From the NCBI GenBank assembly GCA_040224245.1, contig JBEGIR010000012.1, positions 1 through 64,000 of the forward strand: a stretch of DNA of 64,000 nucleotides, in the 5' to 3' direction. A program made the position numbers and the translations under genes. The DNA comes from Puniceicoccaceae bacterium. GTDB lineage: Bacteria; Verrucomicrobiota; Verrucomicrobiia; Opitutales; JAFGAQ01. A model generated the notes under the pieces. It was not told the DNA's origin, made no database searches, and was given only the letters and a program-made list of their open reading frames with translations. Below are positions 56,521 to 64,000 of this stretch, piece after piece (position 1 is the stretch's first letter; each line of letters starts with the position of its first letter).

Positions 56521-56982
56521 TCAGTGCGTGTTCTCAGGCACTGACATCTCCGGCTCACAGCAGCGTCCGCTCAGGGTGAGATCAATTTTTTCAATGGAAT
56601 ACCCCTTTGGCAGAAATTGAGAAAGATTCTCAATAAATGCGTTTGGTAGATGAACGTCAATGACTTTGCCCGTCTCCTGGCAGTGGAAGTGGGCGTGATG
56701 CCTCGAATGATCCTTCGCCTGGCAAAAGCGCGATGGCTCCCTTTCAAAATTGACTTGTCGGATCAAGTCACAGTCAACGAGGGTTTCCAGGCAGTTATAG
56801 ACTGTCGCAAGCGAAATCGTGGGGCAGGATTCTTTGACGCGTGCATAGACCAGGTCTGCGGACGGATGATCATCCGATGCCAGAACGACCGAAAAGACCT
56901 GCTCCCGCTGTCGGGTCGCGCGCAGTCCTTTCCGTTCCAGCGCACGTTCCAGCTTTTCTTTTGCATGTGTTTCAAGTTGCAT
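56521..56982 (-). CDS. Fur-family regulator, atypical zinc site
   Basis: From ATG 56982 the product is 153 residues, with the Fur winged-helix (LKRKGL-like RKGLRATRQREQVFSVV, residues 18-34) and the dimerisation domain. The metal region HSRHHAHFHCQETGKVID (residues 92-109) keeps His residues, but the usual structural CxxC is reduced to a single Cys101 (CQET), and a Cys141-Cys142 pair lies near the C-terminus. This resembles Irr-like or PerR-like divergence from Fur more than canonical Fur, but is not decisive. It heads the suf operon and has a perfect palindrome in its promoter, so autoregulation and iron- or heme-linked control of suf are likely. Confidence 0.9.
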   Translation of the reverse strand: MQLETHAKEKLERALERKGLRATRQREQVFSVVLASDDHPSADLVYARVKESCPTISLATVYNCLETLVDCDLIRQVNFEREPSRFCQAKDHSRHHAHFHCQETGKVIDVHLPNAFIENLSQFLPKGYSIEKIDLTLSGRCCEPEMSVPENTH

Positions 56983-57023
56983 GGCAATATCCCAGACGTC
57001 ACAGCGGTGACGATTGAAAATTA

Positions 57024-57051
57024 ACAATAATTGGAATCATTCCAATTACAA
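57024..57051 (-). promoter_or_regulatory. predicted fur-suf promoter with operator in the spacer
   Basis: Reading the minus strand, TTGTAA (57051-57046) and TATTGT (57029-57024) can be -35 and -10 boxes with a 16-bp spacer. The spacer is the palindrome core, so a bound repressor would block RNA polymerase directly. The assignment is by eye; each box matches the sigma-70 consensus at only four of six positions. Confidence 0.45.
57028..57048. promoter_or_regulatory. 21-bp perfect palindrome, likely Fur-family operator
   Basis: The core ATTGGAATCATTCCAAT (57030-57046) extends to a perfect 21-bp palindrome centred at 57038. It has the 7-1-7 half-site arrangement of Fur/PerR boxes with its own core sequence (TTGGAAT). 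It lies 48 bp before the Fur-like gene and 23 bp before the divergent LMW-phosphatase-like gene, so it could control both. Confidence 0.8.
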
Positions 57052-57070
57052 ATAAGAAGTCCAGTTTTTT

Positions 57071-57508
57071 GTGAATTCTCTCTTGTTCATTTGCACCGGA
57101 AACTACTACCGGAGTCGCTACGCGGAGGCCCTGTTCAATCACCAGAAGGGGATTCCGCTTTCGCATTGGCGGGCTTTTTCACGGGGTCTGATGATCGAAT
57201 GCGCGCCGCAGTCGATTTCACCCCACACCCGCAACGCCATTCAAAGCAAAGGCATAACAGACGACTGCTACGAATCCCTCCCCACCGCGCTCACCCTCGC
57301 CGATCTCAAACGTGCGGACCTCGTTGTCGCACTCAAACGCGAGGAACACCATGCCATGATGCAGCACCAGTTCCCCGAGTGGGTGGAGCGCATCCGCTAT
57401 TGGGACGTACACGATCTCGATGTCTGGAGTCCCGCTCAAACACTGCCCGCCATCGAGACACGAGTGCAGTCGCTCATCGCTGAACTCAGCACCTCATCGA
57501 AAAAATAA
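57071..57508 (+). CDS. LMW protein-tyrosine-phosphatase-like protein
   Basis: The 145-residue protein begins with the catalytic loop CTGNYYRSR (Cys8 to Arg14, the CX5R motif) of low-molecular-weight phosphatases. The general acid Asp is probably in WDVHDLDVW. It could dephosphorylate a protein or small molecule; the Tyr-Tyr in the loop is less common, and ArsC-type reduction is possible but no cysteine relay is seen. It starts with GTG 57071, 23 bp past the Fur-type palindrome, and is divergent from the fur-suf operon. Its regulation together with iron-sulfur genes is unexpected. Confidence 0.85.
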   Translation: MNSLLFICTGNYYRSRYAEALFNHQKGIPLSHWRAFSRGLMIECAPQSISPHTRNAIQSKGITDDCYESLPTALTLADLKRADLVVALKREEHHAMMQHQFPEWVERIRYWDVHDLDVWSPAQTLPAIETRVQSLIAELSTSSKK

Positions 57509-57580
57509 CCGGGTTAAAGCAGGCTAACAACCCCTCAATATCGACGATCTCTATCGCGGTGTTGCCCCAAAAAATCCGTA

Positions 57581-57610
57581 AAAAAAGGCGCCTCCCCGAA
57601 GGAAGGCGCC
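57581..57610 (-). terminator. intrinsic terminator
   Basis: On the minus strand GGCGCC and a second GGCGCC form a stem extended by inner pairs to ten base pairs with one mismatch, with a TTCG loop and six or more T residues after it. It ends the small exported-protein gene at 57641-57982. Confidence 0.92.
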
Positions 57611-57640
57611 CGTTGATTTCGATTTTATATTAGGTGGTGA

Positions 57641-57982
57641 CTACGATTCATTGGAACCCCGTGCCTTTGAGGAAGCGACTGCAACCTCTTTTCCTTCAAA
57701 CAGGAAGGGCTCGAGAGCCAACTTGCGAACCGTAGTGAATTGGGAACGAGGCAGGATCATACCGGTCGTGGATTCCACGCCGAGTTCCTGAACGAGCCCG
57801 GTTTCCTTGACCCCGATCATGGCAATGATCTGGGTCGAGTCGCCACTCCAAACGATTGTGTCGTAAGGAACGACGTGTTTCACAACTTGTGTTACCACTG
57901 GTGCTGAGGGAGTGACTGCTTGCGCTGCCACCGCCACCAGCAAACCAATTGCAACAGCGATTGGTTTACGGTTGTTCATCAT
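57641..57982 (-). CDS. small exported protein, unknown
   Basis: The 113-residue product starts with a Sec signal peptide (MMNNRKPIAVAIGLLVAVAAQA) followed by a mature part of about 90 residues with no recognised domain and Val-rich beta-type segments. A strong terminator follows 30 bp after its stop. It is monocistronic and its function is unknown. The 249-bp upstream region separates it from the ybjQ gene on the same strand. The product is likely periplasmic. Confidence 0.75.
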   Translation of the reverse strand: MMNNRKPIAVAIGLLVAVAAQAVTPSAPVVTQVVKHVVPYDTIVWSGDSTQIIAMIGVKETGLVQELGVESTTGMILPRSQFTTVRKLALEPFLFEGKEVAVASSKARGSNES

Positions 57983-58231
57983 TTATAGTGACTTTCCAGA
58001 GATCCTGAAAAATCTGATGTCAAAAGAACGAACCGAGACCCTCAGGATCTCTTGAAGCCAAGCAAATGCACTTTTTCCAAAAAATCAATACGTTCTGGCA
58101 AACGTACACACAATTGTAACGTTGGGTTATTCCCCACACCCGTTGCATCAGGTGAAGTCACACTTCCCTATGCTTGCCATGAGGGTGGCCATAGCCAGAG
58201 ACTCAACCCACGCTACTCACCTCCGGGCAGC

Positions 58232-58561
58232 TTAATCGCCCGCTTCGTCCTGCGTCGTCACCGCCGTTCCATACACGAGGATCTCTGCAGCATTGCTGGC
58301 AACTTCAGTTGTGGCAAACCGGACCGCGATCACAGCATTCGCCCCAAGTGCCCGCGCTTCTTCGCGCATGCGATCCAGTGCCTGCTCACGCGCTTCGGCC
58401 ATCAGTTTGGTGTACTCGTGAATTTCACCGCCCACCAGAATGCGCAGCCCTGCAACAATATCCCTGCCCAAATGACGAGAGCGGATCGTATTGCCGCGCA
58501 CAAATCCATGCGTTTTCACAATGCGTTTCCCCGCAATGTTTTCGGATGTTACAATGATCAT
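58232..58561 (-). CDS. YbjQ family (UPF0145) protein
   Basis: The 109-residue protein fits UPF0145/YbjQ: VTSENIAGKRIVKTHGFVRG at the start and ARALGANAVIAVRFATTEV in the second half are hallmarks. The function is unknown, and the family forms pentamers in known structures. Its ATG shares one base with the stop of the anti-sigma-like gene at 58561, so it is translationally coupled and probably part of the sigma/anti-sigma unit. Confidence 0.92.
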   Translation of the reverse strand: MIIVTSENIAGKRIVKTHGFVRGNTIRSRHLGRDIVAGLRILVGGEIHEYTKLMAEAREQALDRMREEARALGANAVIAVRFATTEVASNAAEILVYGTAVTTQDEAGD

Positions 58562-58995
58562 TATTTTTCGATTTCGCGATAAGGGTCGTGCTTCCAGATG
58601 AGCATGCGGTCCCGAAGGACCTGAACGAACAATAAAATCAATCCCAAACCAACGCCAGAACTGGCGACAACCGGCAACAAGTCGCGCTGTTCATGGACCA
58701 CATATTCCCACGCAGCATAGCCGAGCAAACTCAAAAAACCCGCACCAATCAGCAGATAACTGCTGCGACGCAAACCGATCTCAAAGGGTGTCCTCCACAG
58801 TCTGCGAAGGCGCTGCTCGTCAAGTTCGGTTTCCCCCAGTAGTTGCAACGCATCCCCTGCCCGGACCAAATCCATGTATTCGTCCCGCAACTGCTGATCA
58901 CGGCGCAGGTATTCCTGAATCTCGGAGGTTTCCTCCGGACTCAGTTCACCATCCATCAATCCCATTAACAGTGCTCGTTTTCTTTCCATTTCCAT
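58561..58995 (-). CDS. anti-sigma-factor-like membrane protein
   Basis: From ATG 58995 the product is 144 residues. It begins with an acidic helical segment (MDGELSPEETSEIQEYLRRDQQLRDEY; only part quoted), like the N-terminal domains of anti-sigma factors, and has two membrane segments near residues 75-90 and 103-121. The ZAS histidine-cysteine zinc motif is absent. It lies immediately after the ECF sigma gene, overlapping or adjoining it by a few bases at 58989-59004, the usual arrangement for a sigma and its anti-sigma partner. A longer upstream frame to 59193 covers the sigma gene and is not used. Confidence 0.8.
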   Translation of the reverse strand: MEMERKRALLMGLMDGELSPEETSEIQEYLRRDQQLRDEYMDLVRAGDALQLLGETELDEQRLRRLWRTPFEIGLRRSSYLLIGAGFLSLLGYAAWEYVVHEQRDLLPVVASSGVGLGLILLFVQVLRDRMLIWKHDPYREIEK

Positions 58996-59003
58996 ATCTC
59001 TCC

Positions 59004-59564
59004 TCACGTTGCATCCCCCAAATCCATCCCGTGCACCTTCGCAAAACTCTTGCGCGCGCTGTAGAGCCGACTCATGACCGTGCCTCTTGGTATTTTCAGC
59101 AAGCGCGCTATCGCATCGTATTTTGTATCCTGAAAGTATTTCAAAACCAGAATCTCCCGGTGTTCCGGGCTGAGTTTCTGCAGCGTATCCCACACCGCCT
59201 TGCGCGCCTCACTTCGTTCGAGTTCATCATACGGAGCGGAAACCTGTCCTCGCGTCGATTCCGCATCCAGCACCAACTTCTCTGCATGCTTGGCAACCGT
59301 TTTCCGACGCGCCAGGGCGTTGAAACAACAATTCCGTAAAATCGCATAAAACCAGGGATAAAATTGATCGAGTTGCCGTAGTCGCGGCATCGCCAGAAAT
59401 GCCCGTTTGAACGATTCCTGGCACATCTCCATTGCATCATCCGGATTTCCCATGATGCCCAGCGCGTGACCCATTGCCTCCCGGCGGTATTGTTTCACAA
59501 GGTGTTCAAATCCAATGGGGTCACGCTGCTCGATGCAGAGTTTGATCGCTCGTTGTTCGGTCAT
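59004..59564 (-). CDS. ECF-type RNA polymerase sigma factor
   Basis: The 186-residue protein has region 2 (residues about 20-90, DDAMEMCQESFKRAFLAMPRL and YPWFYAILRN) and region 4.2 (about 125-180, LSPEHREILVLKYFQDTKYDAIARLLKIPRGTVMSRL; only short pieces quoted) typical of ECF sigma factors. Its partner anti-sigma-like gene follows directly on the same strand. No target promoter could be deduced. It is the first gene of the unit and starts from ATG 59564, 69 bp after the holB stop. Confidence 0.92.
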   Translation of the reverse strand: MTEQRAIKLCIEQRDPIGFEHLVKQYRREAMGHALGIMGNPDDAMEMCQESFKRAFLAMPRLRQLDQFYPWFYAILRNCCFNALARRKTVAKHAEKLVLDAESTRGQVSAPYDELERSEARKAVWDTLQKLSPEHREILVLKYFQDTKYDAIARLLKIPRGTVMSRLYSARKSFAKVHGMDLGDAT

Positions 59565-59633
59565 GGGCTGAAGGATATTGTCTTTAGCAGTGAACCGACA
59601 AACTCATCGGATATTCGGAGCTCCGTGCAAACG

Positions 59634-60572
59634 TCAGCTCGCCCGGGCGGACCAGATGCGTAACATCTTGAGCAAGAAGGCCTCAAGCATCTTTGATTCC
59701 GCAAGATTCACCTCAAGCAATCCACGAAGATACTCCAACTCCCTCACACTTGAGTCCAGACGCGCGCTGATATCATCCGTTGACAATACCGCTTCGGTTT
59801 CGATCAATCCCACTGCAAAATCCCGAATGGTGGTTTCCATTTCTGCAAGCAGCTGCACCCGCACGGAACGAGCGACACCCACTTCCATTGCGAGCAGCTC
59901 CTCTTCAGGGGTATGCTCCGGCAGCAATAATTTTTCCTGCTGCCAGCGATGTTCCTTCAAGCCCTCCAATGCCTCATGAAAGCCTTCCAGCAGACCATAA
60001 AGCCGCATCAAGCGTTCCGAAATCTCCTGTCGCTCCTTCGGCACAATGGGTAAACGTTGCAGCCAGGTGCAAAATTCCGCTTTCCACTGGATCCAAGCCG
60101 GATCCGCAAGCGGCTCCTCGGGTTCATGAAACCAGAATGAGAGGCAACGACTGACGATGGTATCGAGCAATGCATTGGGTTTCACCGTTGTGAGCAGGAT
60201 GCTGGTGTTCAACGGTGGTTCTTCCAGTGTTTTCAGGAATGCATTCGCCGATTCGTGGTTCATGCGATCCACTTCCATCACCAGGGCAACCTTGCGCTCC
60301 CCCGCGCTCGGCGAGTGCTGGATGTTGCGCATCAGTTCCCGAGTGTGATCCACGCTGATCTGCCGCATGCGATTGCGAGCCTGCAACAGAAAAAAATCCG
60401 GGTGTGCGCTGACTTGCTCAGACGAACTGTGCAGTAACGCTCCTGCCACCTCAAGTGCTGCGTGCTTCAGAGCGGCCAAATTACGTCCTTTCAGCAAGAG
60501 GGCGTGTGGCAATCGTTTTGCCTCCACCGCCCTAAGGATCGTTGCCAACGCGTGATTGCGATTATTCGACAT
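59634..60572 (-). CDS. holB: DNA polymerase III delta' subunit
   Basis: From ATG 60572 the 312-residue product matches the clamp-loader delta' subunit. It has a degenerate P-loop region LLLKGRNLAALKH (no GKT), the segment VDRMNHESANAFLKTLEEPP and an SRC motif VSRCLSFWF. Delta' normally does not hydrolyse ATP, so the degenerate P-loop is expected. The usual zinc-binding cysteine cluster before the ATPase core was not seen. It overlaps the tmk stop by 11 bp, a common tmk-holB arrangement, and loads the sliding clamp with other subunits outside the window. Confidence 0.93.
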   Translation of the reverse strand: MSNNRNHALATILRAVEAKRLPHALLLKGRNLAALKHAALEVAGALLHSSSEQVSAHPDFFLLQARNRMRQISVDHTRELMRNIQHSPSAGERKVALVMEVDRMNHESANAFLKTLEEPPLNTSILLTTVKPNALLDTIVSRCLSFWFHEPEEPLADPAWIQWKAEFCTWLQRLPIVPKERQEISERLMRLYGLLEGFHEALEGLKEHRWQQEKLLLPEHTPEEELLAMEVGVARSVRVQLLAEMETTIRDFAVGLIETEAVLSTDDISARLDSSVRELEYLRGLLEVNLAESKMLEAFLLKMLRIWSARAS

Positions 60573-61221
60573 CGAAAAAACGACGGGAAACTTCGTCCCA
60601 GATCTGCGACTCGATTTGCCCGATTTCTCTCGTTCCATCAAACACTGCGAAGCGATCCGGCAGGGACTTCACCAGCATCAGATACCCTTCCCGAACAGCC
60701 TCATAAAACTCAATATTCTCCTTCTCCATGCGGTCCGGCAGACCCGACGCCCGGTGTTTGATGCGGCGCATGCCTTCCCGTGCAGGAACATCGAGCACAA
60801 TCGTGAGATCGGGCATTAGATTTCCCACGGCAAATTCATTGATGTAGGTGACCGGATCCTCAGACAACTGGCGGGCTACCCCCTGATACACCGTGGTCGA
60901 ATCCAGATACCGGTCACAGAGTATGATTTTCCCCTGTTCGAGTCCGGGCACAATGACCTCACGAACCAACTGGGCGCGGCTGGCCGCAAAGAGGAGAAGC
61001 TCTGTTTCCGGAAACATCGACTCTGACGAACTCCCGTGCTTGAGCAAGTGGCGAATCTCCTCACCAATGTCGGTTCCACCTGGCTCTCGGGTCACGATCA
61101 CGTCGTATCCCATCTCCTCAAGTCGCTCTGTCAAACGGGCAATTTGTGTCGTTTTGCCGCTGCCTTCGGAGCCTTCAAACGAGATCAGCAGTCCTCTCTC
61201 TGTGTCATTTGCTTTCGCCAT
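60562..61221 (-). CDS. tmk: thymidylate kinase
   Basis: The 219-residue protein is thymidylate kinase: Walker A EGSEGSGKTTQI near the start, DRYLDSTTVYQG for substrate binding and the LID-type Arg residues. It converts dTMP to dTDP. The holB gene overlaps it by 11 bp. The 244-bp gap upstream is divergent to the TolQ-like gene and should hold both promoters. Length is typical. Confidence 0.96.
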   Translation of the reverse strand: MAKANDTERGLLISFEGSEGSGKTTQIARLTERLEEMGYDVIVTREPGGTDIGEEIRHLLKHGSSSESMFPETELLLFAASRAQLVREVIVPGLEQGKIILCDRYLDSTTVYQGVARQLSEDPVTYINEFAVGNLMPDLTIVLDVPAREGMRRIKHRASGLPDRMEKENIEFYEAVREGYLMLVKSLPDRFAVFDGTREIGQIESQIWDEVSRRFFDVE

Positions 61222-61465
61222 CTTTTTGATTTGGGGAGTTAACGGTTCAATCTATACAGGGAATCCGCAAACCAGGGGAGTACCCATGCGCAAATCTTAA
61301 ACAGGATGGAGATTCATCCGCAAGCGCCAATGATGACGGCAGGGGGAATCCCATATGACTCACCCCAAGCGATACGAGCAATGGCTTGTCAAAATCCGTG
61401 AAATTCCCCACACTGTCGTTGCTTTTTCATTCGCAATTTTGCCCGTTTCAGCTTTCCGATAGTCC

Positions 61466-62173
61466 ATGGTATCGATTCTCGCAGCAATGCCCACTCCGAT
61501 GTTGTATTTTGAACAGTCCAACCTCATCGGAAAGCTGATCGTGATGGTGCTGCTCATCTGTTCGATCAGCGCATGGACTGTGATGGCATGGAAATGGCTC
61601 ACCCTTCGAAACCTGCACAAGCAGAACAAGGCGCAAATGCGTCAGCTATCGAAATTGGATAGCCTTTGCAGCGTATCCCTGTCCCAGCAATCCACGACCC
61701 CGGCAACATTGTCCAAAGTCTTTCATTCCGGTCTGGTCGCCTACCACCAGGAGGTTCGTGTGTTTGGTCCACCCTGCACCGACCACAGCCGTGCTCGCTG
61801 CAAACGCAATATTGAGAACGCCATGAGTCGTGAGATCGCAAAAACCGGTATTCTCTACGAAAACTGGATGACCACGCTCGGCTCCATCGTCACGGCTTCG
61901 CCGTTCCTCGGACTTCTCGGAACCGTCTGGGGAGTCATGGATGCATTTGGCAGCGTTGCGCAGGGTGGAAATGCAACCCTACAACACCTTGCACCCGGAG
62001 TATCCGGTGCGCTGCTGACCACCGTTGCAGCCCTGCTTGTCGCGATTCCTTCAGTGGTCGGATACAACTACATCGTCACTTTTATCAAGAACATGATCGT
62101 TGAGTTGGAAAACGACGCGACCGAAATTGCCGAACAGATTGAACACGAGATCGACCTCTCGGATCCAAGCTGA
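61466..62173 (+). CDS. MotA/TolQ/ExbB-type proton channel
   Basis: The 235-residue protein has three membrane segments (about residues 22-42, 145-165 and 180-200). The conserved segment of the family is TASPFLGLLGTVWGVMDAFGS (only part quoted), and VSGALLTTVAALLVAIPSV is the third. With the next gene it forms a TolQ/TolR or ExbB/ExbD proton-driven complex in the cytoplasmic membrane. It starts 16 bp before the TolR-like gene. The start could be ATG 61466, 61487 or 61499; the first is given. Confidence 0.93.
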   Translation: MVSILAAMPTPMLYFEQSNLIGKLIVMVLLICSISAWTVMAWKWLTLRNLHKQNKAQMRQLSKLDSLCSVSLSQQSTTPATLSKVFHSGLVAYHQEVRVFGPPCTDHSRARCKRNIENAMSREIAKTGILYENWMTTLGSIVTASPFLGLLGTVWGVMDAFGSVAQGGNATLQHLAPGVSGALLTTVAALLVAIPSVVGYNYIVTFIKNMIVELENDATEIAEQIEHEIDLSDPS

Positions 62174-62189
62174 CTGCAAGCTGCTCCCG

Positions 62190-62615
62190 ATGAAGCATCG
62201 TTCCAAAATGCTACAGGCTGACCGCCGTCTTACAGCCGTAACCACGATCAACATGACACCGTTGATCGACCTCGCATTTGCGCTGTTGATCATTTTCATC
62301 ATCGCCACACCCCTGCTGGAGCAGACCATTCCCCTCCATCTTCCACTGGAAAACGCAAACCCAGGCAGCACGCGCGATGAAGTGGTGTACCAGGGCATCT
62401 CCATCACTCAGGATGGACAGCTGTTCTGGGGAACCGAACCCGTCGACCTCGACACACTCTCCCGCAATCTGGAGTTGCTTTCCGCACAACCCAATCCTCC
62501 CGTTCTCAATATCCGGGCAGACGCTCGTTTGCCATACCAGCGCGTGATCGAAGTCATCGATCTCATCAAACAGAATCAGCTCGACAAAATCAGTCTCGAC
62601 ACTCAGGTGCGCTGA
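62190..62615 (+). CDS. ExbD/TolR-type energy-transducing protein
   Basis: From ATG 62190 the 141-residue product has an N-terminal cytoplasmic part, one membrane segment with the conserved Asp (NMTPLIDLAFALLIIF) and a periplasmic domain ending with RVIEVIDLIKQN. It pairs with the upstream TolQ/ExbB-like channel. Intergenic distances are 16 bp before and 22 bp after, so the three genes form one operon. Confidence 0.94.
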   Translation: MKHRSKMLQADRRLTAVTTINMTPLIDLAFALLIIFIIATPLLEQTIPLHLPLENANPGSTRDEVVYQGISITQDGQLFWGTEPVDLDTLSRNLELLSAQPNPPVLNIRADARLPYQRVIEVIDLIKQNQLDKISLDTQVR

Positions 62616-62637
62616 TGGCCTCAAGCTCCGCAGCAAC

Positions 62638-63417
62638 ATGACGATGCCGTCCATGAAGACTACCTTCTACTGGTCACTCGGTGGCCATGCGGTCCTGCTG
62701 TTGCTACTGATCCTCATCTCTTTCATCGCGAGCTGTTCCCGCCCACGCACCCCTGAGCAGGTGCATGTTTTCCGACTGCAGGCCGGCCCCCCGGCCCCGC
62801 GCACAGAAGTGACCGCTCCCGCCGAAGTCACTCCCACTCCACCAGCCCCCAGGGTCGAATCTCAACAACCATCCACCCCAAAACCCCAGGAACAACCCAA
62901 GCCCAAGCCTCAGGAACAGCCCAAGCCCACTGAACGCAAACCCGACCCCAAACCCACCACACAGCGAAATCCCGTGCGATACGACGATTTCATCCGGACT
63001 CACGACCTGCCAGAGTCCAAGCCCAAGCCACCGGCTACCACACCCACGCCGCCAGCCCCCGATCCCAATGCCAAGCTTCGAGAAGAGCTTGAAGCCATCA
63101 TTCAGGGACTGGGTGGCACGGATGCCAGCAGTGATGAACTGCAGGAACTCAACCGCTATGTGAGTCAGTTGCGCGCCCAGCTCAACCGTCTGTGGATGCA
63201 ACCCACCGGACTGCCCAGCGGGCAATGGAGTGCACTCATCGAGTTCACCATCGAACCAAACGGGCGCGTTACTGCCGTGCGGTTTCGCGAGGAGTCAGGC
63301 AATGCACAATTCGACCAATCCCTGATTCGCGCAATGAACGCATTTCGGACAACGGCACCACCTCCCGATGGAAAGGCGCGCGTGTTCGCCATCCCGTTCA
63401 GGATGACGGTGCACTGA
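62638..63417 (+). CDS. TonB/TolA-type protein with Pro/Lys/Gln-rich linker
   Basis: The 259-residue product has one N-terminal membrane segment (residues about 13-32), a proline-rich linker (about 50-145) with tandem KPQEQPKP-type repeats, and a C-terminal TonB-like domain (about 185-259, with SALIEFTIEPNGRVTAVRF). It should couple the proton channel to an outer-membrane partner. TolA-like or TonB-like function cannot be separated by this sequence alone. No pal or tolB follows within the window; the next gene is the convergent purA. Confidence 0.9.
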   Translation: MTMPSMKTTFYWSLGGHAVLLLLLILISFIASCSRPRTPEQVHVFRLQAGPPAPRTEVTAPAEVTPTPPAPRVESQQPSTPKPQEQPKPKPQEQPKPTERKPDPKPTTQRNPVRYDDFIRTHDLPESKPKPPATTPTPPAPDPNAKLREELEAIIQGLGGTDASSDELQELNRYVSQLRAQLNRLWMQPTGLPSGQWSALIEFTIEPNGRVTAVRFREESGNAQFDQSLIRAMNAFRTTAPPPDGKARVFAIPFRMTVH

Positions 63418-63463
63418 GCACATTACTTGTCCCAAACGATATCCACAACGCAGGCAATCAGCG

Positions 63464-64000
63464 TCAGCTCTCAATCAAGCGGAGCAGCTCCGGAGATTCC
63501 GGAACATCCGAGATGATCTGGCACTGGTCCGGTCCGACTCCAATGAAACGCACATTCGGCAGCGGGATGGCCACCTGGTTTCCGTCATTGGCGCAATCAT
63601 AGGTCGTTTTCAGCAAATGGGCAACGTATCGCTTGGCGGCCAAGGGCAAAGCATCAAAGCTGCGCACAGCTGAAAGATCCTCCGACCACCCGTCCACTTC
63701 CTGATAAACCGGACGGAGCGTCTGCCGCAGCGCATCATTGCGGGGGACCCGATAGAAGCGCTTCCCCTGGGCATCTTCATAGGCGACACAGATTTTGAGC
63801 TTTCCCTGCCAATCGCCTCCATGCGTGAGCGCATCGATTTTGTTGATCACCAAATCCTGATATCCCCCATACCGAAGTGCGGAACCCTTTTCCACAGCAT
63901 CAAACCAACCCACCATTCGCTGGCGTCCGGTCGAGGTTCCAAATTCCATTTCCTTGAGTCTGCGCGTCAAGGGCTGCCCCTCCTCCATCTCGGTCAGGAA
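63464..64000 (-). CDS. purA: adenylosuccinate synthetase, C-terminal part
   Basis: The minus-strand frame is open to the window edge, so the N-terminus is missing and 178 codons are visible. The segment [16 protein letters not shown] matches the conserved EYGTTTGRPRRCGWFD region of adenylosuccinate synthetase, and VINKIDALT follows as in the family. The enzyme makes adenylosuccinate from IMP and aspartate with GTP. The stop lies at 63464, 46 bp from the convergent TonB-like gene, with no clear terminator. The substitutions R-Q-R-M-V in the motif are mild variations. Confidence 0.92.
   Translation of the reverse strand, partial: FLTEMEEGQPLTRRLKEMEFGTSTGRQRMVGWFDAVEKGSALRYGGYQDLVINKIDALTHGGDWQGKLKICVAYEDAQGKRFYRVPRNDALRQTLRPVYQEVDGWSEDLSAVRSFDALPLAAKRYVAHLLKTTYDCANDGNQVAIPLPNVRFIGVGPDQCQIISDVPESPELLRLIES

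Noticed and set aside
62860-62950. short tandem repeats in DNA
   Set aside because: The repeats encode the KPQEQPKP linker of the TonB-like protein and are expected for a TonB/TolA-type linker, so not a separate repeat element or CRISPR.

Overview
This 64 kb window is chromosomal DNA of a Gram-negative-type bacterium. Signs of a double membrane are a TolQ/TolR/TonB-like set, an O-antigen-ligase-like protein and glycosyltransferases. The gene mix fits Verrucomicrobiota, perhaps Opitutae: menaquinone genes, suf genes, an accBC operon followed by an Asp23 protein, an EF-G paralogue and a RAYT-type transposase. That placement is inference from gene content; no rRNA or complete phylogenetic marker set was available. 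Genes are densely packed. There is one tRNA, and no CRISPR array, prophage or classical insertion sequence was seen.

Layout. 1-381 is the end of an unidentified gene. 547-10927 is a plus-strand cluster of six genes: ATP-grasp, alpha-E, transglutaminase-DUF2126 fusion, ATP-grasp/alpha-E fusion, second transglutaminase, and an AEC-type transporter 3 nt further on. It looks like a complete version of the predicted but uncharacterised ATP-grasp/alpha-E/transglutaminase peptide-synthesis or modification system. 10980-13657 encodes a 2-oxoacid:ferredoxin oxidoreductase (korAB, minus). 14006-17890 has an EF-G paralogue and a ComM/YifB ATPase. 17976-18977 is a RAYT-like transposase. 19123-21139 has an O-antigen-ligase-like protein and a small exported protein with a clear terminator. 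21270-24415 (minus) is a signalling operon: NtrC-type regulator, CheX-type phosphatase, and an unusual REC/pseudo-REC/STAS-like protein.

24631-28005 holds two uncharacterised small genes and menC-menE. 28243-30279 is a PhoB/PhoR-type pair, followed by an imperfect inverted repeat resembling a REP/BIME. 30512-33614 (minus) is accB-accC-asp23-amaP. 33819-36639 has a dCMP deaminase and an ABC-2 exporter. 36642-45319 (minus) holds a VTT membrane protein, tRNA-Leu(CAG), a large hybrid histidine kinase, serS, a tiny basic protein, an Mrp ATPase, a NYN protein and ApbE. 45312-47746 has a GT39-like membrane protein and a divergent GT2 glycosyltransferase. 47854-52099 has a rhomboid protease, a small TonB-domain protein, an RluA-family synthase, an ArsC-like protein, a Gpt-like phosphoribosyltransferase and a DUF374 acyltransferase.

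52219-56982 (minus) is an operon fur-sufC-sufB-sufD-sufT. Its first gene encodes an atypical Fur-family regulator, preceded by a perfect 21-bp palindrome shared with a divergent LMW-phosphatase-like gene. 57641-59564 holds an exported protein and a sigma/anti-sigma/YbjQ set. 59634-61221 is tmk-holB. 61466-63417 is a TolQ/TolR/TonB-like operon. The window ends inside purA.

The strongest leads are the ATP-grasp/alpha-E/transglutaminase cluster with its adjacent transporter, the Fur-like/suf operon with its promoter-embedded palindrome, the REC/pseudo-REC/STAS + CheX + NtrC module, and the accBC-asp23-amaP operon.
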